From: Pseudomonas putida
GTDB lineage: Bacteria; Pseudomonadota; Gammaproteobacteria; Pseudomonadales; Pseudomonadaceae
Assembly (NCBI RefSeq): GCF_003228315.1
Contig: NZ_CP029693.1
Location: 2,356,001 to 2,420,000, forward strand
Direction: 5' to 3'
DNA: 64,000 nt
Made by a program: the position numbers and the translations under genes. Shown one piece after another: positions 24,978-34,355 of this stretch. The stretch's first letter is position 1; each line of letters starts with the position of its first letter. The notes under the pieces are model-generated. The model was not told where the DNA came from and ran no database searches. It saw nothing but the letters and a program-made list of their open reading frames with translations.

Positions 24978-25730
24978 ATGGCTAACAAACTCGAAGGCAA
25001 AATCGCACTGGTCACCGGCGGTACCACTGGCATCGGCCTGGCCACCGCCAAACGCTTCGCCGAGGAAGGTGCTCACGTCTATATCACTGGCCGGCGCCAG
25101 GCTGAACTCGACGCGGCCGTAGCAACCGTCGGCAACGCCACCGGCGTTCGGGTCGACTCCACCAAGCTTGACCAGCTGGACGCGCTGTACAGCCAGATCG
25201 GTGCTGCCCACGGTCGCATCGACGTGCTCTTCGCCAACGCCGGTGGCGGCTCAATGGTCCCGCTGGGCGAAATCAGCGAACAGCACTACGACGACACCTT
25301 CGACCGCAACGTCAAAGGCGTTCTGTTCACCGTACAAAAAGCTCTGCCGCTGTTGGCTAAAAAGGCTTCAGTAATCCTCACCGGTTCCACCGCCGGCAGT
25401 GCAGGCACCGCGGCGTTCAGTGTCTATGCCGCGTCCAAGGCCGCCGTGCGTTCCTTTGCTCGTAACTGGATTCTCGATCTGAAGGATCGTCAGGTGCGGA
25501 TCAACACCATCAGCCCCGGCGCAACCCGCACCCCGGGCCTGGTCGATCTGGCCGGCCCGGATGCCGCCCAGCAACAAGGGTTGCTGGACTACCTGGCCTC
25601 GCTCATCCCCATGGGCCGCGTCGGCGAAGCCGAGGAAATCGCCAGCGCCGCATTGTTCCTGGCATCGGATGACGCCAGCTTCGTCAACGGCATCGAACTG
25701 TTTGTCGATGGTGGTCAGCAGCAGGTCTGA
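24978..25730 (+). CDS. SDR-family oxidoreductase
   Basis: A 250-residue classical short-chain dehydrogenase. The cofactor motif is TGGTTGIG, the structural motif NAGGG, and the active site is Ser with YAASK (Tyr-x-x-x-Lys). [12 protein letters not shown] is the typical C-terminus. The Arg pair in [10 protein letters not shown] favours NADP. The N-terminal [20 protein letters not shown] sets the ATG at 24978, preceded by GGAG. It is divergent from a LysR gene. The substrate is unknown. Confidence 0.85.
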   Translation: MANKLEGKIALVTGGTTGIGLATAKRFAEEGAHVYITGRRQAELDAAVATVGNATGVRVDSTKLDQLDALYSQIGAAHGRIDVLFANAGGGSMVPLGEISEQHYDDTFDRNVKGVLFTVQKALPLLAKKASVILTGSTAGSAGTAAFSVYAASKAAVRSFARNWILDLKDRQVRINTISPGATRTPGLVDLAGPDAAQQQGLLDYLASLIPMGRVGEAEEIASAALFLASDDASFVNGIELFVDGGQQQV

Positions 25731-25738
25731 GGGGTCAT

Positions 25739-25763
25739 GTGGGCGGCGTCTTGTGCCGCCCAC
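25739..25763. terminator. Hairpin between convergent genes
   Basis: GTGGGCGGC (25739-25747) pairs perfectly with GCCGCCCAC (25755-25763). No T run follows on either side, so termination efficiency is uncertain. Confidence 0.5.
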
Positions 25764-25794
25764 CTACCCGGCGAGGAGGATATCGATGGGGTTA

Positions 25795-25983
25795 CTAACG
25801 AGCGTTACTGCGTGGGCCGGCCAGTGCCCAGATAATCAGGCCGACTACCGGGAGAAATGCGACCAGCGCCACCCATAGAACTTTCTTCACGGTTTCTGCA
25901 TTGCTTTTCACCACATTGATGATCGCCCAGATGTCCAGAGCAAAAATGACGAAGGCGATAACGTCGTACAAGATCGAACCCAT
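25795..25983 (-). CDS. Small PLDc_N-type membrane protein
   Basis: A 62-residue protein with two hydrophobic helices: YDVIAFVIFALDIWAIINVV and VLWVALVAFLPVVGLIIWAL, then PRSNAR. The second helix with its Pro-Val-x-Gly and the following Trp is the phospholipase D N-terminal (PLDc_N) domain, found alone in many bacteria. The function is unknown. A GGAGTG-like site precedes the ATG at 25983. It seems to be a single-gene unit. Confidence 0.75.
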   Translation of the reverse strand: MGSILYDVIAFVIFALDIWAIINVVKSNAETVKKVLWVALVAFLPVVGLIIWALAGPRSNAR

Positions 25984-26214
25984 GGAAACACTCCAGCCTG
26001 ATGAGGTTGCCTCTCAGGATAGCTGCTCCCCTGATACAAAGCGCACCGCAAACAGCATCGGCCTTGCGGTCAGGTGCGCAGGTGATTGGAGTCAGAACGG
26101 CAAGACAAGCCACGCAGATAAATGAATCGCCCCGTGTTTCGTGATCATGTGACCGGCAGCTTTGGGTCGCCAGCTATCGCTCGAGCCTCCAGCTGAAGCG
26201 ACCAGCCGACGGGC

Positions 26215-26793
26215 TCAACGATCGAGCCTGGTAATTTTTGAACCCTGTAGCCCCAGCCCGGCCATCAAGCCCTTTTGATCAAAGATGAACGCATAAACAT
26301 CAGACTGTGCCGTTGAAGTAGTCAGCGACTTGGCCACGCCTGAATCTACGACCACGATGCTTGGGCCCACGCCGACCTCGAAGCCATTAACACTTTTCAG
26401 ATCGTTCATCGCTGAATAGGTCATGAAGAACATCACGTAGCCAAATTTCTGCGCGCCCGCCTGAAGACCGTATGAGGCGGCAGTGGTCGAGAAGTATCCC
26501 GTGACTTTGCCGTTCTCGATCAATTCGCCTTCGCCATGATGTGCGCCGACGATGAGACCCGCTTTCAGCACTTCCGGGAAAACGAGGATACCCTTGGCTT
26601 TTTGCGCCAGGACACGCGCTTGCGGCGTACTGCTATATAAACTCTTTAACGCCGCCTTTGCGTCCTGATCCATCTGAGCGTTTGCAGCCTTCGCAGCCTT
26701 CGCACTAGAGGCGGAAGTCGATTGATCCGTTTGGCACCCCGCAACGATCGCGAAGATAGAAACGAATGCCATTATTTGAAGGTGTTTGATCAT
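26215..26793 (-). CDS. SYLF (YSC84-like) domain lipoprotein
   Basis: A 192-residue precursor. The signal ends in the lipobox IVAGC, so the mature chain starts at Cys20 and is lipid-anchored. An alanine-rich linker (ASSAKAAKAANAQMDQDAKA) follows. The SYLF domain has KAKGILVFPEVLKAGLIVG and GSKITRLDR at the end, both typical. In eukaryotes this domain binds phosphoinositides; the bacterial role is unknown, probably at the envelope. Plus-strand sequence 25984-26214 holds no gene that I can support. Confidence 0.82.
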   Translation of the reverse strand: MIKHLQIMAFVSIFAIVAGCQTDQSTSASSAKAAKAANAQMDQDAKAALKSLYSSTPQARVLAQKAKGILVFPEVLKAGLIVGAHHGEGELIENGKVTGYFSTTAASYGLQAGAQKFGYVMFFMTYSAMNDLKSVNGFEVGVGPSIVVVDSGVAKSLTTSTAQSDVYAFIFDQKGLMAGLGLQGSKITRLDR

Positions 26794-26942
26794 GAGGAAT
26801 GCTCTTTCTCTGCCCCGTCGCTGATGAACCTGCGTGACGACAGCCGTTGCTGATTAACGCCTGACAGGTCCGGCCCTTATTGCGTCGTGCTTACAAACAA
26901 CTGGACTGTAGCCCTGCCAGGCGTTTGGTCAAATACGATGCG

Positions 26943-27107
26943 ATGAACGCTTCGGATCGGCCCGGCAACCCCCAATGGATCGCAATGGTTTCAGATAGCT
27001 TGCGCCCTCTCTACGGCATCGTGCCAACGGAACACAATCCACCTATCGCAGCAGTGATGCGCTGGTACATCACTGCTAATCTTCGCGCCACGTTCGCCAG
27101 ACATTAA
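26943..27107 (+). CDS. Possible small protein, unrecognised
   Basis: A 54-residue reading from the ATG at 26943 (MNASDRPGNPQWIAMVSDSL to ATFARH). The same frame is open 21 codons earlier. There is no clear ribosome site and I recognise no family. The only support is a terminator 20 bp after its stop, on the same strand. It may be a small RNA or nothing. I would not rely on it. Confidence 0.2.
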   Translation: MNASDRPGNPQWIAMVSDSLRPLYGIVPTEHNPPIAAVMRWYITANLRATFARH

Positions 27108-27126
27108 GGGATGGAGGCGAAAATAG

Positions 27127-27165
27127 AAGCCCCGGAGCCGCGAACCTTCGGGGCTTTGCTTTTTC
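27127..27165 (+). terminator. Intrinsic terminator
   Basis: AAGCCCCG (27127-27134) pairs with CGGGGCTT (about 27149-27156) and is followed by TGCTTTTTCT. It terminates a + strand transcript of unknown origin, or serves the convergent AraC gene from its 3' side. Confidence 0.7.
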
Positions 27166-27215
27166 TGCGTGGTGCTGCGCTCCTCTCATGGTCGAGGATC
27201 CGCGATGGCTATCGA

Positions 27216-28148
27216 TCACGTATTGGAGGGTGATTGTGGCGTGTCGGGATTGAGTTGCTGGCGCCTGAACTGTCCGGGTGGCTGGCCGTGTATCTGCCGA
27301 AAACGTCGGGAGAAGTAAGCTTCGTCAGCAAAACCACACAACCTTGCCACCTCTCCCACGGGTCGTGTTCCATTGAGCAAGTAATTGCGCGCCGCGTGCA
27401 TCCTGCGTTCGAGCACCAGTTCGGTGAAGGTCTTGCCGATTTCCTTGCGCAACCAGTGCGTCAGATACGTCGGAGACAGGTAAGTCGCAGCAGCCACTTT
27501 TATCAGGCTCAGATCCGGGTCGGCGATATTTTTGCGCAAGTATTCGGACATGCGACCCAACGCGTCGCGTCGGCTGACTTCGGCGGCATTCTCCTCGGCC
27601 AACCGCTTGAGCGGCTCGGCATGCAAGGCACAGACGCTGCCCACCAACTGCAACAACAAGCCTTTGAGCATCTCGCGGGTGCCAAACTGGCGGTTCTCAT
27701 CAAGAGCCCGCATCTGTTCAATCAAGGCACAAACCTTGGCGAAGTCCTCATCGCCCAGAATGAAATCCAGATGCTCCTGAAAGCGAAACGGTGACAGCTC
27801 CGGCGCCAACAAAATCGAGACCTCTTCCAGATCCATCGGGTCGCATTGCAAATGCGGAAGCAGAAAGGTCTGGGAAAAATTGATCACCATGAAATTGCTC
27901 TGCGCCGGATGCGGAATCACATGCACCCGATGCGGCAGGATGAAGGCCAGGGTATTGCGTGGAAACGGACGCACGACATTGCCGATGTGCTGCACAGTAT
28001 CGCCACCGAGGTTGACCTGGATCTGGAAATATTCGTGGCGATGCGGACTGGTTTCGGCGCTGCGTCCCGTTTTGTCGCGGATGTAAAAGTCTGTCAGTTC
28101 GCTGCGTTGCTGCATGACATAGGTGGGTACTCGATTGGGTGACGACAT
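27216..28148 (-). CDS. AraC-family regulator
   Basis: A 310-residue regulator with an N-terminal cupin (SPHRHEYFQIQVNLGGDTVQ) and a C-terminal AraC DNA-binding domain. The two helix-turn-helix units are LIKVAAATYLSPTYLTHWLR and PVGEVARLCGFADEAYFSRR, and the domain ends FRQIHGQPPGQFR. The ATG at 28148 follows GAGGA; a longer reading has no ribosome site. It is divergent from the MFS/FAH/SDR operon at 28744 and is its probable regulator. The cupin suggests a small-molecule inducer such as a sugar acid. Confidence 0.85.
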   Translation of the reverse strand: MSSPNRVPTYVMQQRSELTDFYIRDKTGRSAETSPHRHEYFQIQVNLGGDTVQHIGNVVRPFPRNTLAFILPHRVHVIPHPAQSNFMVINFSQTFLLPHLQCDPMDLEEVSILLAPELSPFRFQEHLDFILGDEDFAKVCALIEQMRALDENRQFGTREMLKGLLLQLVGSVCALHAEPLKRLAEENAAEVSRRDALGRMSEYLRKNIADPDLSLIKVAAATYLSPTYLTHWLRKEIGKTFTELVLERRMHAARNYLLNGTRPVGEVARLCGFADEAYFSRRFRQIHGQPPGQFRRQQLNPDTPQSPSNT

Positions 28149-28743
28149 CTCCCGGGGATCCTCGGCAGGCACATGGGTAGGTGGTCGCGCACCACGAAGC
28201 TGCAAGCGACATCGATGATTTTGAAGGCACAACCGACAGATTTACAAGATGTCATACGATGACTAGAGTCTGAGCAGAAACCAAGTGGATCCCGGTCAGA
28301 GAGATCACCTGTCCAAAAAGCGTATCGCACACAAACAAAATTTTTCTATTTAAAACAATGCATTGGAAATTAAGCGAAGGAAAAAACGAGGATTTTTGAG
28401 ATTCATTTTTTTTGGACAGGTTTATCAAACGCGGTGTCCATCGGAAAAAATGATCTAACACCAGGATTGATTTTGCATAGTTGTACGACCACTGTGACTA
28501 CCAATGCAGCCAACCTCTATCAAAAACAATCAAAGGTGCGCACGTCATGAATCTGAATCTCTCCTTGTTGCCCCCCGACCCAAGCGACTTCTCCCCCACG
28601 CCCCCTGCAAGACGTATTTGAACGTCTGATATCGGCCACCTGCGCCTCCCATTTCAGTAGCGAATGCTTGCTCCGACATCGAGAGCAACGGCTTCGGCTG
28701 CTCGAAAACATCTCGACTCTACTAACAATAACGAGGTCTATTC
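28149..28743. other. Divergent regulatory region with a distant inverted repeat
   Basis: These 595 bp are AT-rich between about 28320 and 28480 and hold no gene that I can support. ACCTGTCCAAAAA at 28307-28319 and its exact reverse complement TTTTTGGACAGGT at 28409-28421 are 89 bp apart and could be paired operator half sites. A 24-codon frame at 28547-28621 is too short to trust. Confidence 0.5.
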
Positions 28744-30093
28744 ATGTCGAATGCCCATACCTCCCAGACCACCGCAACGTCGACGATTGCCGGCGCGCGG
28801 GATGCCGTTTTACCTCAACGACTGCCATCACGCCGGCGCTGGTTCATGCTGTCACTGTTGCTGATAGCGACGATCATCAACTACATCGACCGGGTCAACA
28901 TTTCGATTGCGGCACCGTTCCTGGCCAAGGACCTGGGCCTGGACAAAATCGAAATGGGCCTGATTTTTTCCGCCTTTGCCTGGACTTACGCGCTCGCTTT
29001 GGTGCCGGCAGGATTCATTGCCGACCGCTTCGGCTCCCGGTTCACCTATGGGGTGTCACTGATCAGTTGGTCGACCGTCACCGTGTGCCAAGGCTTGGCC
29101 ACGGGGTTCGCTTCACTGTTCGGGCTACGCCTGGCCGTCGGTGCAATGGAAGCGCCGGCGTTTCCGGCCAACAGCCGTGCGGTGACCGTGTGGTTCCCTG
29201 CGCGCGAACGGGGCTTGGCCAGCAGCATCTACGTCTGCGGCCAGTATTTGGGAACTGCACTGTTTACCGGCGCGCTCCTATGGCTGGCCACCACCTATGA
29301 CTGGCGCCATGTTTTCTACAGCACCGGAGCACTCGGCATTGTTTTCGGCGTGGTATGGCTGTGCGTGTACCGCGATCCGCTCAACTGCAAGAAAGTCAGC
29401 AAGGAGGAACTGAAGTACATCGAAGCCGGCGGTGGACTGGTCAAGAGCAGCCAGGAACGCACACGCTTCAACTGGCGGCAAATCGCCGAGCTGTTCAGTT
29501 ATCGGCAAATCTGGGCGATCTGCATCGGCAAGTTCGCCAGCACTTCGGCACTGTATTTCTTTCTCACCTGGTTCCCTACCTATCTGATCGAGGAGCGTCA
29601 CCTGACCATGATCAAGGCCGGGATCTTTGCCGTGCTGCCATTCGTGGGTGCGACGGTCGGCATTTTGCTCGCCGGCATCATCTCCGACTTGCTGATACGC
29701 CGGGGCTATTCAATGTCCTTCGCTCGCAAGTTGCCGCTGGTCGTCGGATCGATGTTGGGGATGTCGATCGTCCTTGTGAATTTCACCGATTCGAATGAGA
29801 TCTGCATTGCCGTGCTGAGCATTGCCTTCTTTGCCCAGGGTATCGCCTCGTCCTCGTGGGCGGCGGTGTCAGAAGTGGCGCCCAAGGAACTGATTGGACT
29901 GACCGGCGGGATTACCAGCCTGGCAGCCAACATTGGCGGCATCGTTACGCCGATTGTGATTGGCGCGATCGTTCACACGACGGGCTCGTTTGCCTGGGCC
30001 TTCTGGTTCATTGGCGGCGTGGCTCTGATTGGCACCCTGTCCTATTCACTGCTGCTGGGTCGCTTGTACCGCATCGAACTCAAGACGCGCTGA
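28744..30093 (+). CDS. MFS transporter of the anion:cation symporter (ACS) type
   Basis: A 449-residue, twelve-helix transporter. IATIINYIDRVNISIAAPFL in helix 1 is the ACS signature (Asp-Arg). FIADRFGSRFTYG is the loop 2-3 motif, and RLAVGAMEAPAFPANSRAV is also typical. Relatives carry hexuronates, glucarate/galactarate, phthalate or other organic anions. A hydrophilic N-terminus of about 30 residues precedes helix 1. It is the first gene of an operon with an FAH-type hydrolase, an SDR and a 2-hydroxyacid dehydrogenase, and is divergent from an AraC gene. Confidence 0.87.
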   Translation: MSNAHTSQTTATSTIAGARDAVLPQRLPSRRRWFMLSLLLIATIINYIDRVNISIAAPFLAKDLGLDKIEMGLIFSAFAWTYALALVPAGFIADRFGSRFTYGVSLISWSTVTVCQGLATGFASLFGLRLAVGAMEAPAFPANSRAVTVWFPARERGLASSIYVCGQYLGTALFTGALLWLATTYDWRHVFYSTGALGIVFGVVWLCVYRDPLNCKKVSKEELKYIEAGGGLVKSSQERTRFNWRQIAELFSYRQIWAICIGKFASTSALYFFLTWFPTYLIEERHLTMIKAGIFAVLPFVGATVGILLAGIISDLLIRRGYSMSFARKLPLVVGSMLGMSIVLVNFTDSNEICIAVLSIAFFAQGIASSSWAAVSEVAPKELIGLTGGITSLAANIGGIVTPIVIGAIVHTTGSFAWAFWFIGGVALIGTLSYSLLLGRLYRIELKTR

Positions 30094-30192
30094 ATCAAGA
30101 AAACCGTATTTCTCCAACACGAGGCGGCTTTCGTCCAACTCCAACAAAGATTGCCGCCGTAGGCTGACGCTTCAATCAGGACTATCACCAGG

Positions 30193-30885
30193 ATGAACAT
30201 GACCGAGTACGTCTTTACCCCGGACCTGCCTGTAACCCTACCGGTTGCCGGAAGCCAGCAACGCTTTCCCGTCGGCCGCGTGTTTTGCGTCGGTCGCAAT
30301 TACCCCTGGCCAGACACACAAGGCCAGTCCCGCCAGCCGCCAGTGTTCTTCATGAAACCGGCCAGTAGCGTGGTCGATGCCATCGGCGAAGTGGCGTTCC
30401 CGCCGATGACCGAAGAGTTCGTCCACGAAATCGAATTGGTCGTGGCTATCGGTGAAGGCGGAGCCAACATTCCCGAGAGCCAGGCGTTGGCCTATGTCTG
30501 GGGCTATGCAACCGGTCTTGACCTGACTCGACGCGATGTCCAGCGCGAGGCCAAGAGCAATGGTTTGCCGTGGGAAGGCGCCAAGGTGTTCGACGGCGCC
30601 GCACCGATGACCGCCATCGTCCCGATCACCCGTGCAGGGCATCCCGATGGCGAGTTGTGGCTGAACGTCAACGGCCAGGAGCGCCAGCGCGCCAGCCTCG
30701 ACAGCCAGATCTGGTCGGTGAGCGAAATCATCAGCCGAATCTCCCAGTCGGTTCCACTCAGAGCCGGAGATCTGATCATGACCGGTAGCCCGGCAGGTGT
30801 CGGCCTGCTTCAACCTGGCGACTTGATCAACGCCGGAATCGACGGCATCGGCCAACTTGAAATGCGCGTCAGTCAGCGACCTTGA
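30193..30885 (+). CDS. Fumarylacetoacetate hydrolase-family protein
   Basis: A 230-residue FAH-fold enzyme, the short FAHD1/fumarylpyruvate hydrolase-like form. [15 protein letters not shown] is the lid and catalytic segment; [15 protein letters not shown] holds the metal-binding Glu-x-Glu, and [20 protein letters not shown] the metal Asp. [16 protein letters not shown] is the C-terminal signature. The family cleaves or decarboxylates 2-oxo acids or dehydrates sugar acids. The ATG at 30193 is the likely start, with a second Met at codon 3. It sits between transporter and SDR in one operon. The substrate is unknown. Confidence 0.82.
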   Translation: MNMTEYVFTPDLPVTLPVAGSQQRFPVGRVFCVGRNYPWPDTQGQSRQPPVFFMKPASSVVDAIGEVAFPPMTEEFVHEIELVVAIGEGGANIPESQALAYVWGYATGLDLTRRDVQREAKSNGLPWEGAKVFDGAAPMTAIVPITRAGHPDGELWLNVNGQERQRASLDSQIWSVSEIISRISQSVPLRAGDLIMTGSPAGVGLLQPGDLINAGIDGIGQLEMRVSQRP

Positions 30886-30928
30886 GCCTGCCACACACCC
30901 TGACGATTTGAGAAAAGGAGATAACAAC

Positions 30929-31693
30929 ATGTCCAACACCCATCCCTTGAAAGTGGCCCTGGTGACAGGCGCCGGTAGCGGAATCGGTCGCGCCGTGGCG
31001 CTCGGCCTGATGGCTGACGGGTACACGCTGGTATTGGCCGGGCGCCGTCCGGAACCCTTGCAGGCATTGGTCGATCTGGCAGCCACTGAAGGCCGCGAGG
31101 CGTTGGCGGTACCTACCGATGTACGCGACCCGGCCAGTGTCGATGCATTGTTTGCAACCATCGCCGAGGTGTACGGCCGCCTGGATGTCGTGTTCAACAA
31201 CGCGGGGGTCAATGCCCCTGCCGTACCGCTGGATGAACTGACATTCGAGCAGTGGCGAAACGTGATCGACACCAACCTCAACGGCGTATTCCTCTGCGCT
31301 CGTGGTGCTTTCGGCCTGATGCGCCGACAACAGCCACAGGGCGGTCGCATCATCAACAACGGTTCGATTTCGGCCCATACCCCAAGGCCCTTCAGCAGCG
31401 CCTACACCGCCAGCAAACATGCGGTGCTGGGGCTGACCAAATCCCTGGCCCTGGACGGGCGAGAGTTCAACATTGCCTGCAGTCAGATCGACATCGGCAA
31501 CGCCCTGACCGAAATGTCGGTACGCATGACCAAAGGCGTACGCCAGGCCAATGGCACCATCGCGGTCGAGCCGATGGTGGACGTCAAACATGTGGCCGAT
31601 GCCGTGCGTTACATCGCCGGTCTGCCGCTGTCGGCCAACGTCCTGAACATGACCGTCATGGCCACCGCCATGCCTTTTGCCGGTCGCGGTTGA
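30929..31693 (+). CDS. SDR-family dehydrogenase
   Basis: A 254-residue classical [11 protein letters not shown] binds the nucleotide, NNAGVN is the structural motif and [20 protein letters not shown] has the Tyr-x-x-x-Lys pair. The Arg-Arg in [10 protein letters not shown] suggests NADP preference. AAGGAG at 30915-30920 fixes the ATG at 30929. Its place behind an FAH-type hydrolase resembles sugar-acid or aromatic-acid routes in which an alcohol is oxidised to a 2-oxo acid. Which one is not evident. Confidence 0.83.
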   Translation: MSNTHPLKVALVTGAGSGIGRAVALGLMADGYTLVLAGRRPEPLQALVDLAATEGREALAVPTDVRDPASVDALFATIAEVYGRLDVVFNNAGVNAPAVPLDELTFEQWRNVIDTNLNGVFLCARGAFGLMRRQQPQGGRIINNGSISAHTPRPFSSAYTASKHAVLGLTKSLALDGREFNIACSQIDIGNALTEMSVRMTKGVRQANGTIAVEPMVDVKHVADAVRYIAGLPLSANVLNMTVMATAMPFAGRG

Positions 31694-31726
31694 GCCGGCC
31701 TTTTTATCCAGTTACGCGAGGTTTAT

Positions 31727-32683
31727 ATGAAGCCAGAAGTCTTGCAACTCAGCCCGATCCTGATCCCTGAAATCAATGCTCGGCTCAATGAGCTGTTTAC
31801 GATCAGACGTTATTTCGAGCAGGCCGACAAAGCGGCTTATGTGCAGGAACACGGCGTCAACATTCGCGGCGTCATCACGGGTGGGCACACCGGGATCAGC
31901 CAGGCGCTCATGGCGCAACTGCCCAATCTGGAAGTGGTGGCGGTCAATGGGGTTGGCACCGATGCGGTCGACCTCGCTTATGCCAGGGATCGCGGGATCC
32001 GCGTGACCGCGACCATCGGTGCGCTGACTGAAGACGTCGCCGACCTGGCGATCGGGTTATTGATTGCCGTCTGCCGTGGGCTTTGCACCAGTGATCGTTA
32101 TGTACGCTCGGGCCAGTGGCCCCACAGCGCGACACCGTTGGCTCCCTTGCCCTTGGCTCGTCAGGTCTCCGGCATGCGCATCGGCATCGTCGGTATGGGC
32201 CGGGTCGGCCGCGCGGTGGCGACCCGTGCTGCGGCGTTCGGTTGCCCGATCAGCTACACCGACCTGCAGCCAATGAGCGATGTGAACCACACGTTCATCG
32301 CCGATCTCCAGCAATTGGCTCGCGACAGTGATGCACTGATTCTCGCGGCCGCCGCTGACAAGGCTGAAGCCATTATCGATGCCGGGGTGCTGCAGGCCCT
32401 GGGCAAGGGTGGATACCTGATCAACGTGGCCCGAGGCAAACTCGTCAACGAAACCGATCTGGTTGCGGCACTCGCCAGCGGGGAAATCGCGGGCGCAGCG
32501 CTGGATGTGTTTGTCGATGAACCGAATGTCCCCCAGGCACTGTTCGACAATGAGCAAGTGGTACTGCAGCCGCACCGTGCCAGCGCGACGCTGCAGACCC
32601 GTACGCGCATGGGTGAAATGGTGGTGACGAGCCTGCTGGATAGCTTTGCCGGGAAGAAAACGCCGGGGTGTGTGACTGACTGA
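31727..32683 (+). CDS. D-isomer-specific 2-hydroxyacid dehydrogenase
   Basis: A 318-residue enzyme. The NAD(P) motif is GIVGMGRVGRAVATRAAAFG. The substrate Arg lies in LINVARGKLVNETDLVAAL, and the catalytic His in VVLQPHRASAT, with the Glu of AALDVFVDEPNVP as partner. This layout is that of GhrB/hydroxypyruvate reductases. It would interconvert a 2-oxo acid and a D-2-hydroxy acid. It is the last gene of the MFS/FAH/SDR operon. It is not closely similar to the GhrA-type gene at 58018. Confidence 0.85.
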   Translation: MKPEVLQLSPILIPEINARLNELFTIRRYFEQADKAAYVQEHGVNIRGVITGGHTGISQALMAQLPNLEVVAVNGVGTDAVDLAYARDRGIRVTATIGALTEDVADLAIGLLIAVCRGLCTSDRYVRSGQWPHSATPLAPLPLARQVSGMRIGIVGMGRVGRAVATRAAAFGCPISYTDLQPMSDVNHTFIADLQQLARDSDALILAAAADKAEAIIDAGVLQALGKGGYLINVARGKLVNETDLVAALASGEIAGAALDVFVDEPNVPQALFDNEQVVLQPHRASATLQTRTRMGEMVVTSLLDSFAGKKTPGCVTD

Positions 32684-32763
32684 AGCGTCATCTGCGAGGG
32701 GGATAAATACCGCGCAAGGTTCTGTCGCGGTGCGGTGCTCGGCTGCCTGCGCTCGTCTTGACA

Positions 32764-33702
32764 CTACGACAAGCGCAGGGTGTCAGACACGCCGAACAGG
32801 GCTGCTTTTTCTTCTGCCATGTTAAGCAACGCATCGACGACAATCCTCACTTTCGGCTGGATGTAACGCGTACGCGGCCAAATGACGTGTATGGGCATTG
32901 TTGCTCCTGCGTAGTTGTCCAGGACAGTGACCAATGCCCCGCTGCGCAGGTGTTCCGAAACCAGCCATGTCGGCAACTGACAAAGCCCGCAACCCTCCAG
33001 CGTCGCGCGCAACATCATTTCACCGTCGCCAAACTCATGCCGCACTCGTACCTCCTGCTCTTCTGTCCCGCCTTTTGAGTTCTTCATCAACCATGCCATG
33101 CGCAGCCCTTTGCGCCAGCCGATGATGCAGTCGCGCTCCAGCAAATCGGACTTGCGCAAAATCGGTGGGCATTGATTCAAGTAGTCGGGCGCCGCGCAGA
33201 TCACCAGATGCTGGTCACCGAGTCGGCGCGCCACCAGCTCTGGATCATCCTTCAGATCTCCGATTCGAACCGCCAGATCGATGCCATCGCTGATCATATC
33301 GACCGTCCGCTCACCGAAGGTCAGCGTCAGATCAAGCTGCGAATATTTCCGTGCCAGGGAAATCAGCATCGGCGCGATGTGTCGTCGACCAAAAGCGGCA
33401 GGAAGATCGATTCGCAGGCGCCCCCTTGGCTCGGCACTCCCTGAAGAGAGACGGCTTTCAATGTCCGAAAGCTCATCCATCACCTGCAGACAACTGGCCA
33501 GATAAGCCTCCCCTTCACTGGTCAGGCTCAGCTTGCGCGTCGTGCGATGCAGCAGCTTGATACCCAGGCGCTTTTCCAGGCGGGTCACACTCTTGCCCAC
33601 GGCGGAACTGGTGACGCCCAGCTGCAATGCCGCCGCCGTGAAACTCCCCAGCTGAGCCGCGAGTGTAAATTCGGGGATGCCATCAAATTGAAAAGAATCC
33701 AT
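32764..33702 (-). CDS. LysR-family regulator
   Basis: A 312-residue LysR protein. The helix-turn-helix spans FTLAAQLGSFTAAALQLGVT through SSAVGKSVTRLEKRLGIKLL. The effector domain starts RLRIDLPAAFGRRHIAPMLI. I chose the ATG at 33702; an in-frame GTG at 33726 would add 8 residues. It is divergent from the NTF2-like and old-yellow-enzyme genes, its probable targets. About 135 bp lie between the starts. Confidence 0.83.
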   Translation of the reverse strand: MDSFQFDGIPEFTLAAQLGSFTAAALQLGVTSSAVGKSVTRLEKRLGIKLLHRTTRKLSLTSEGEAYLASCLQVMDELSDIESRLSSGSAEPRGRLRIDLPAAFGRRHIAPMLISLARKYSQLDLTLTFGERTVDMISDGIDLAVRIGDLKDDPELVARRLGDQHLVICAAPDYLNQCPPILRKSDLLERDCIIGWRKGLRMAWLMKNSKGGTEEQEVRVRHEFGDGEMMLRATLEGCGLCQLPTWLVSEHLRSGALVTVLDNYAGATMPIHVIWPRTRYIQPKVRIVVDALLNMAEEKAALFGVSDTLRLS

Positions 33703-33837
33703 AACCGGTTCCGCTGAGGTAGACACTTGATTCTATCCCGGGAGGATCAACTGATTAAATTCTTCAGTGATTTTTAGAATTTTCAAGCTGAATTAGAGTG
33801 GACCTCACCTTTAAATGACCTGCCACTCGAGGCCACC

Positions 33838-34320
33838 TTGAACGCCGATTTGAACCGACTGCTCACGCTTGAAGCGATCAGAAACCTGCGCCTGCGCTAT
33901 TGCCACCACCTCGACGCCAACCGGATGGATGCACTCGCACAGTTGTTTACCAAAGATGCCATTTGCCAGGTCGACCGCGGCTGCTGGAAGGGTCGTGAAG
34001 CCATCCAGAACGGGTTGACCCAAGCCTTCTCGGCATTCGATGTGCAGCAACGCGGGGGGTATCCGTTCATTCACGCGGTGTCGAACCACTGGATCGAGAT
34101 CCTCGATGAGAACCGCGCCGAAGGTCGTTGCTACCTGATCGATTTCGCCACCCAAAGGGCTGCGGGCGAGAACCCGTTGCTGCTCCTGGGCCTGTATGCC
34201 GACGAATACCGGCGTGTGGACGGTCAATGGCTGATCAGCCGCACCCGTCTTGATGTCGTGTGGCCGGAACCCGATGTCGGCGGCGGCGATCCTGGCAACG
34301 GGATGGTTCTGCCCTGCTGA
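33838..34320 (+). CDS. NTF2/SnoaL-like protein with TTG start
   Basis: A 160-residue alpha+beta barrel protein of the SnoaL-like NTF2 superfamily. IRNLRLRYCHHLDANRMDAL is the opening helix and DQTF-equivalent positions are seen in LAQLFTKDAICQVDRGCWKG. The C-terminal half has RTRLDVVWPEPDVGG. Such proteins bind small hydrophobic ligands or act as dehydratases and isomerases. The start is a TTG with GAGG 6-9 bases before; the nearest ATG (33815) is out of frame. It is followed after 35 bp by the broken old-yellow-enzyme gene. Its substrate is unknown. Confidence 0.75.
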   Translation: MNADLNRLLTLEAIRNLRLRYCHHLDANRMDALAQLFTKDAICQVDRGCWKGREAIQNGLTQAFSAFDVQQRGGYPFIHAVSNHWIEILDENRAEGRCYLIDFATQRAAGENPLLLLGLYADEYRRVDGQWLISRTRLDVVWPEPDVGGGDPGNGMVLPC

Positions 34321-34355
34321 TCCGCCTTCCCTCACCATCACCCACAGAGTTTCAG

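Noticed and set aside
28547..28621. 24-codon frame that could be a leader peptide before the MFS operon
   Set aside because: No ribosome site and no regulatory codon run; evidence is too thin.
30238..31591. Minus-strand frames opposite the FAH and SDR genes
   Set aside because: Antisense of two well-recognised enzymes; no independent evidence.
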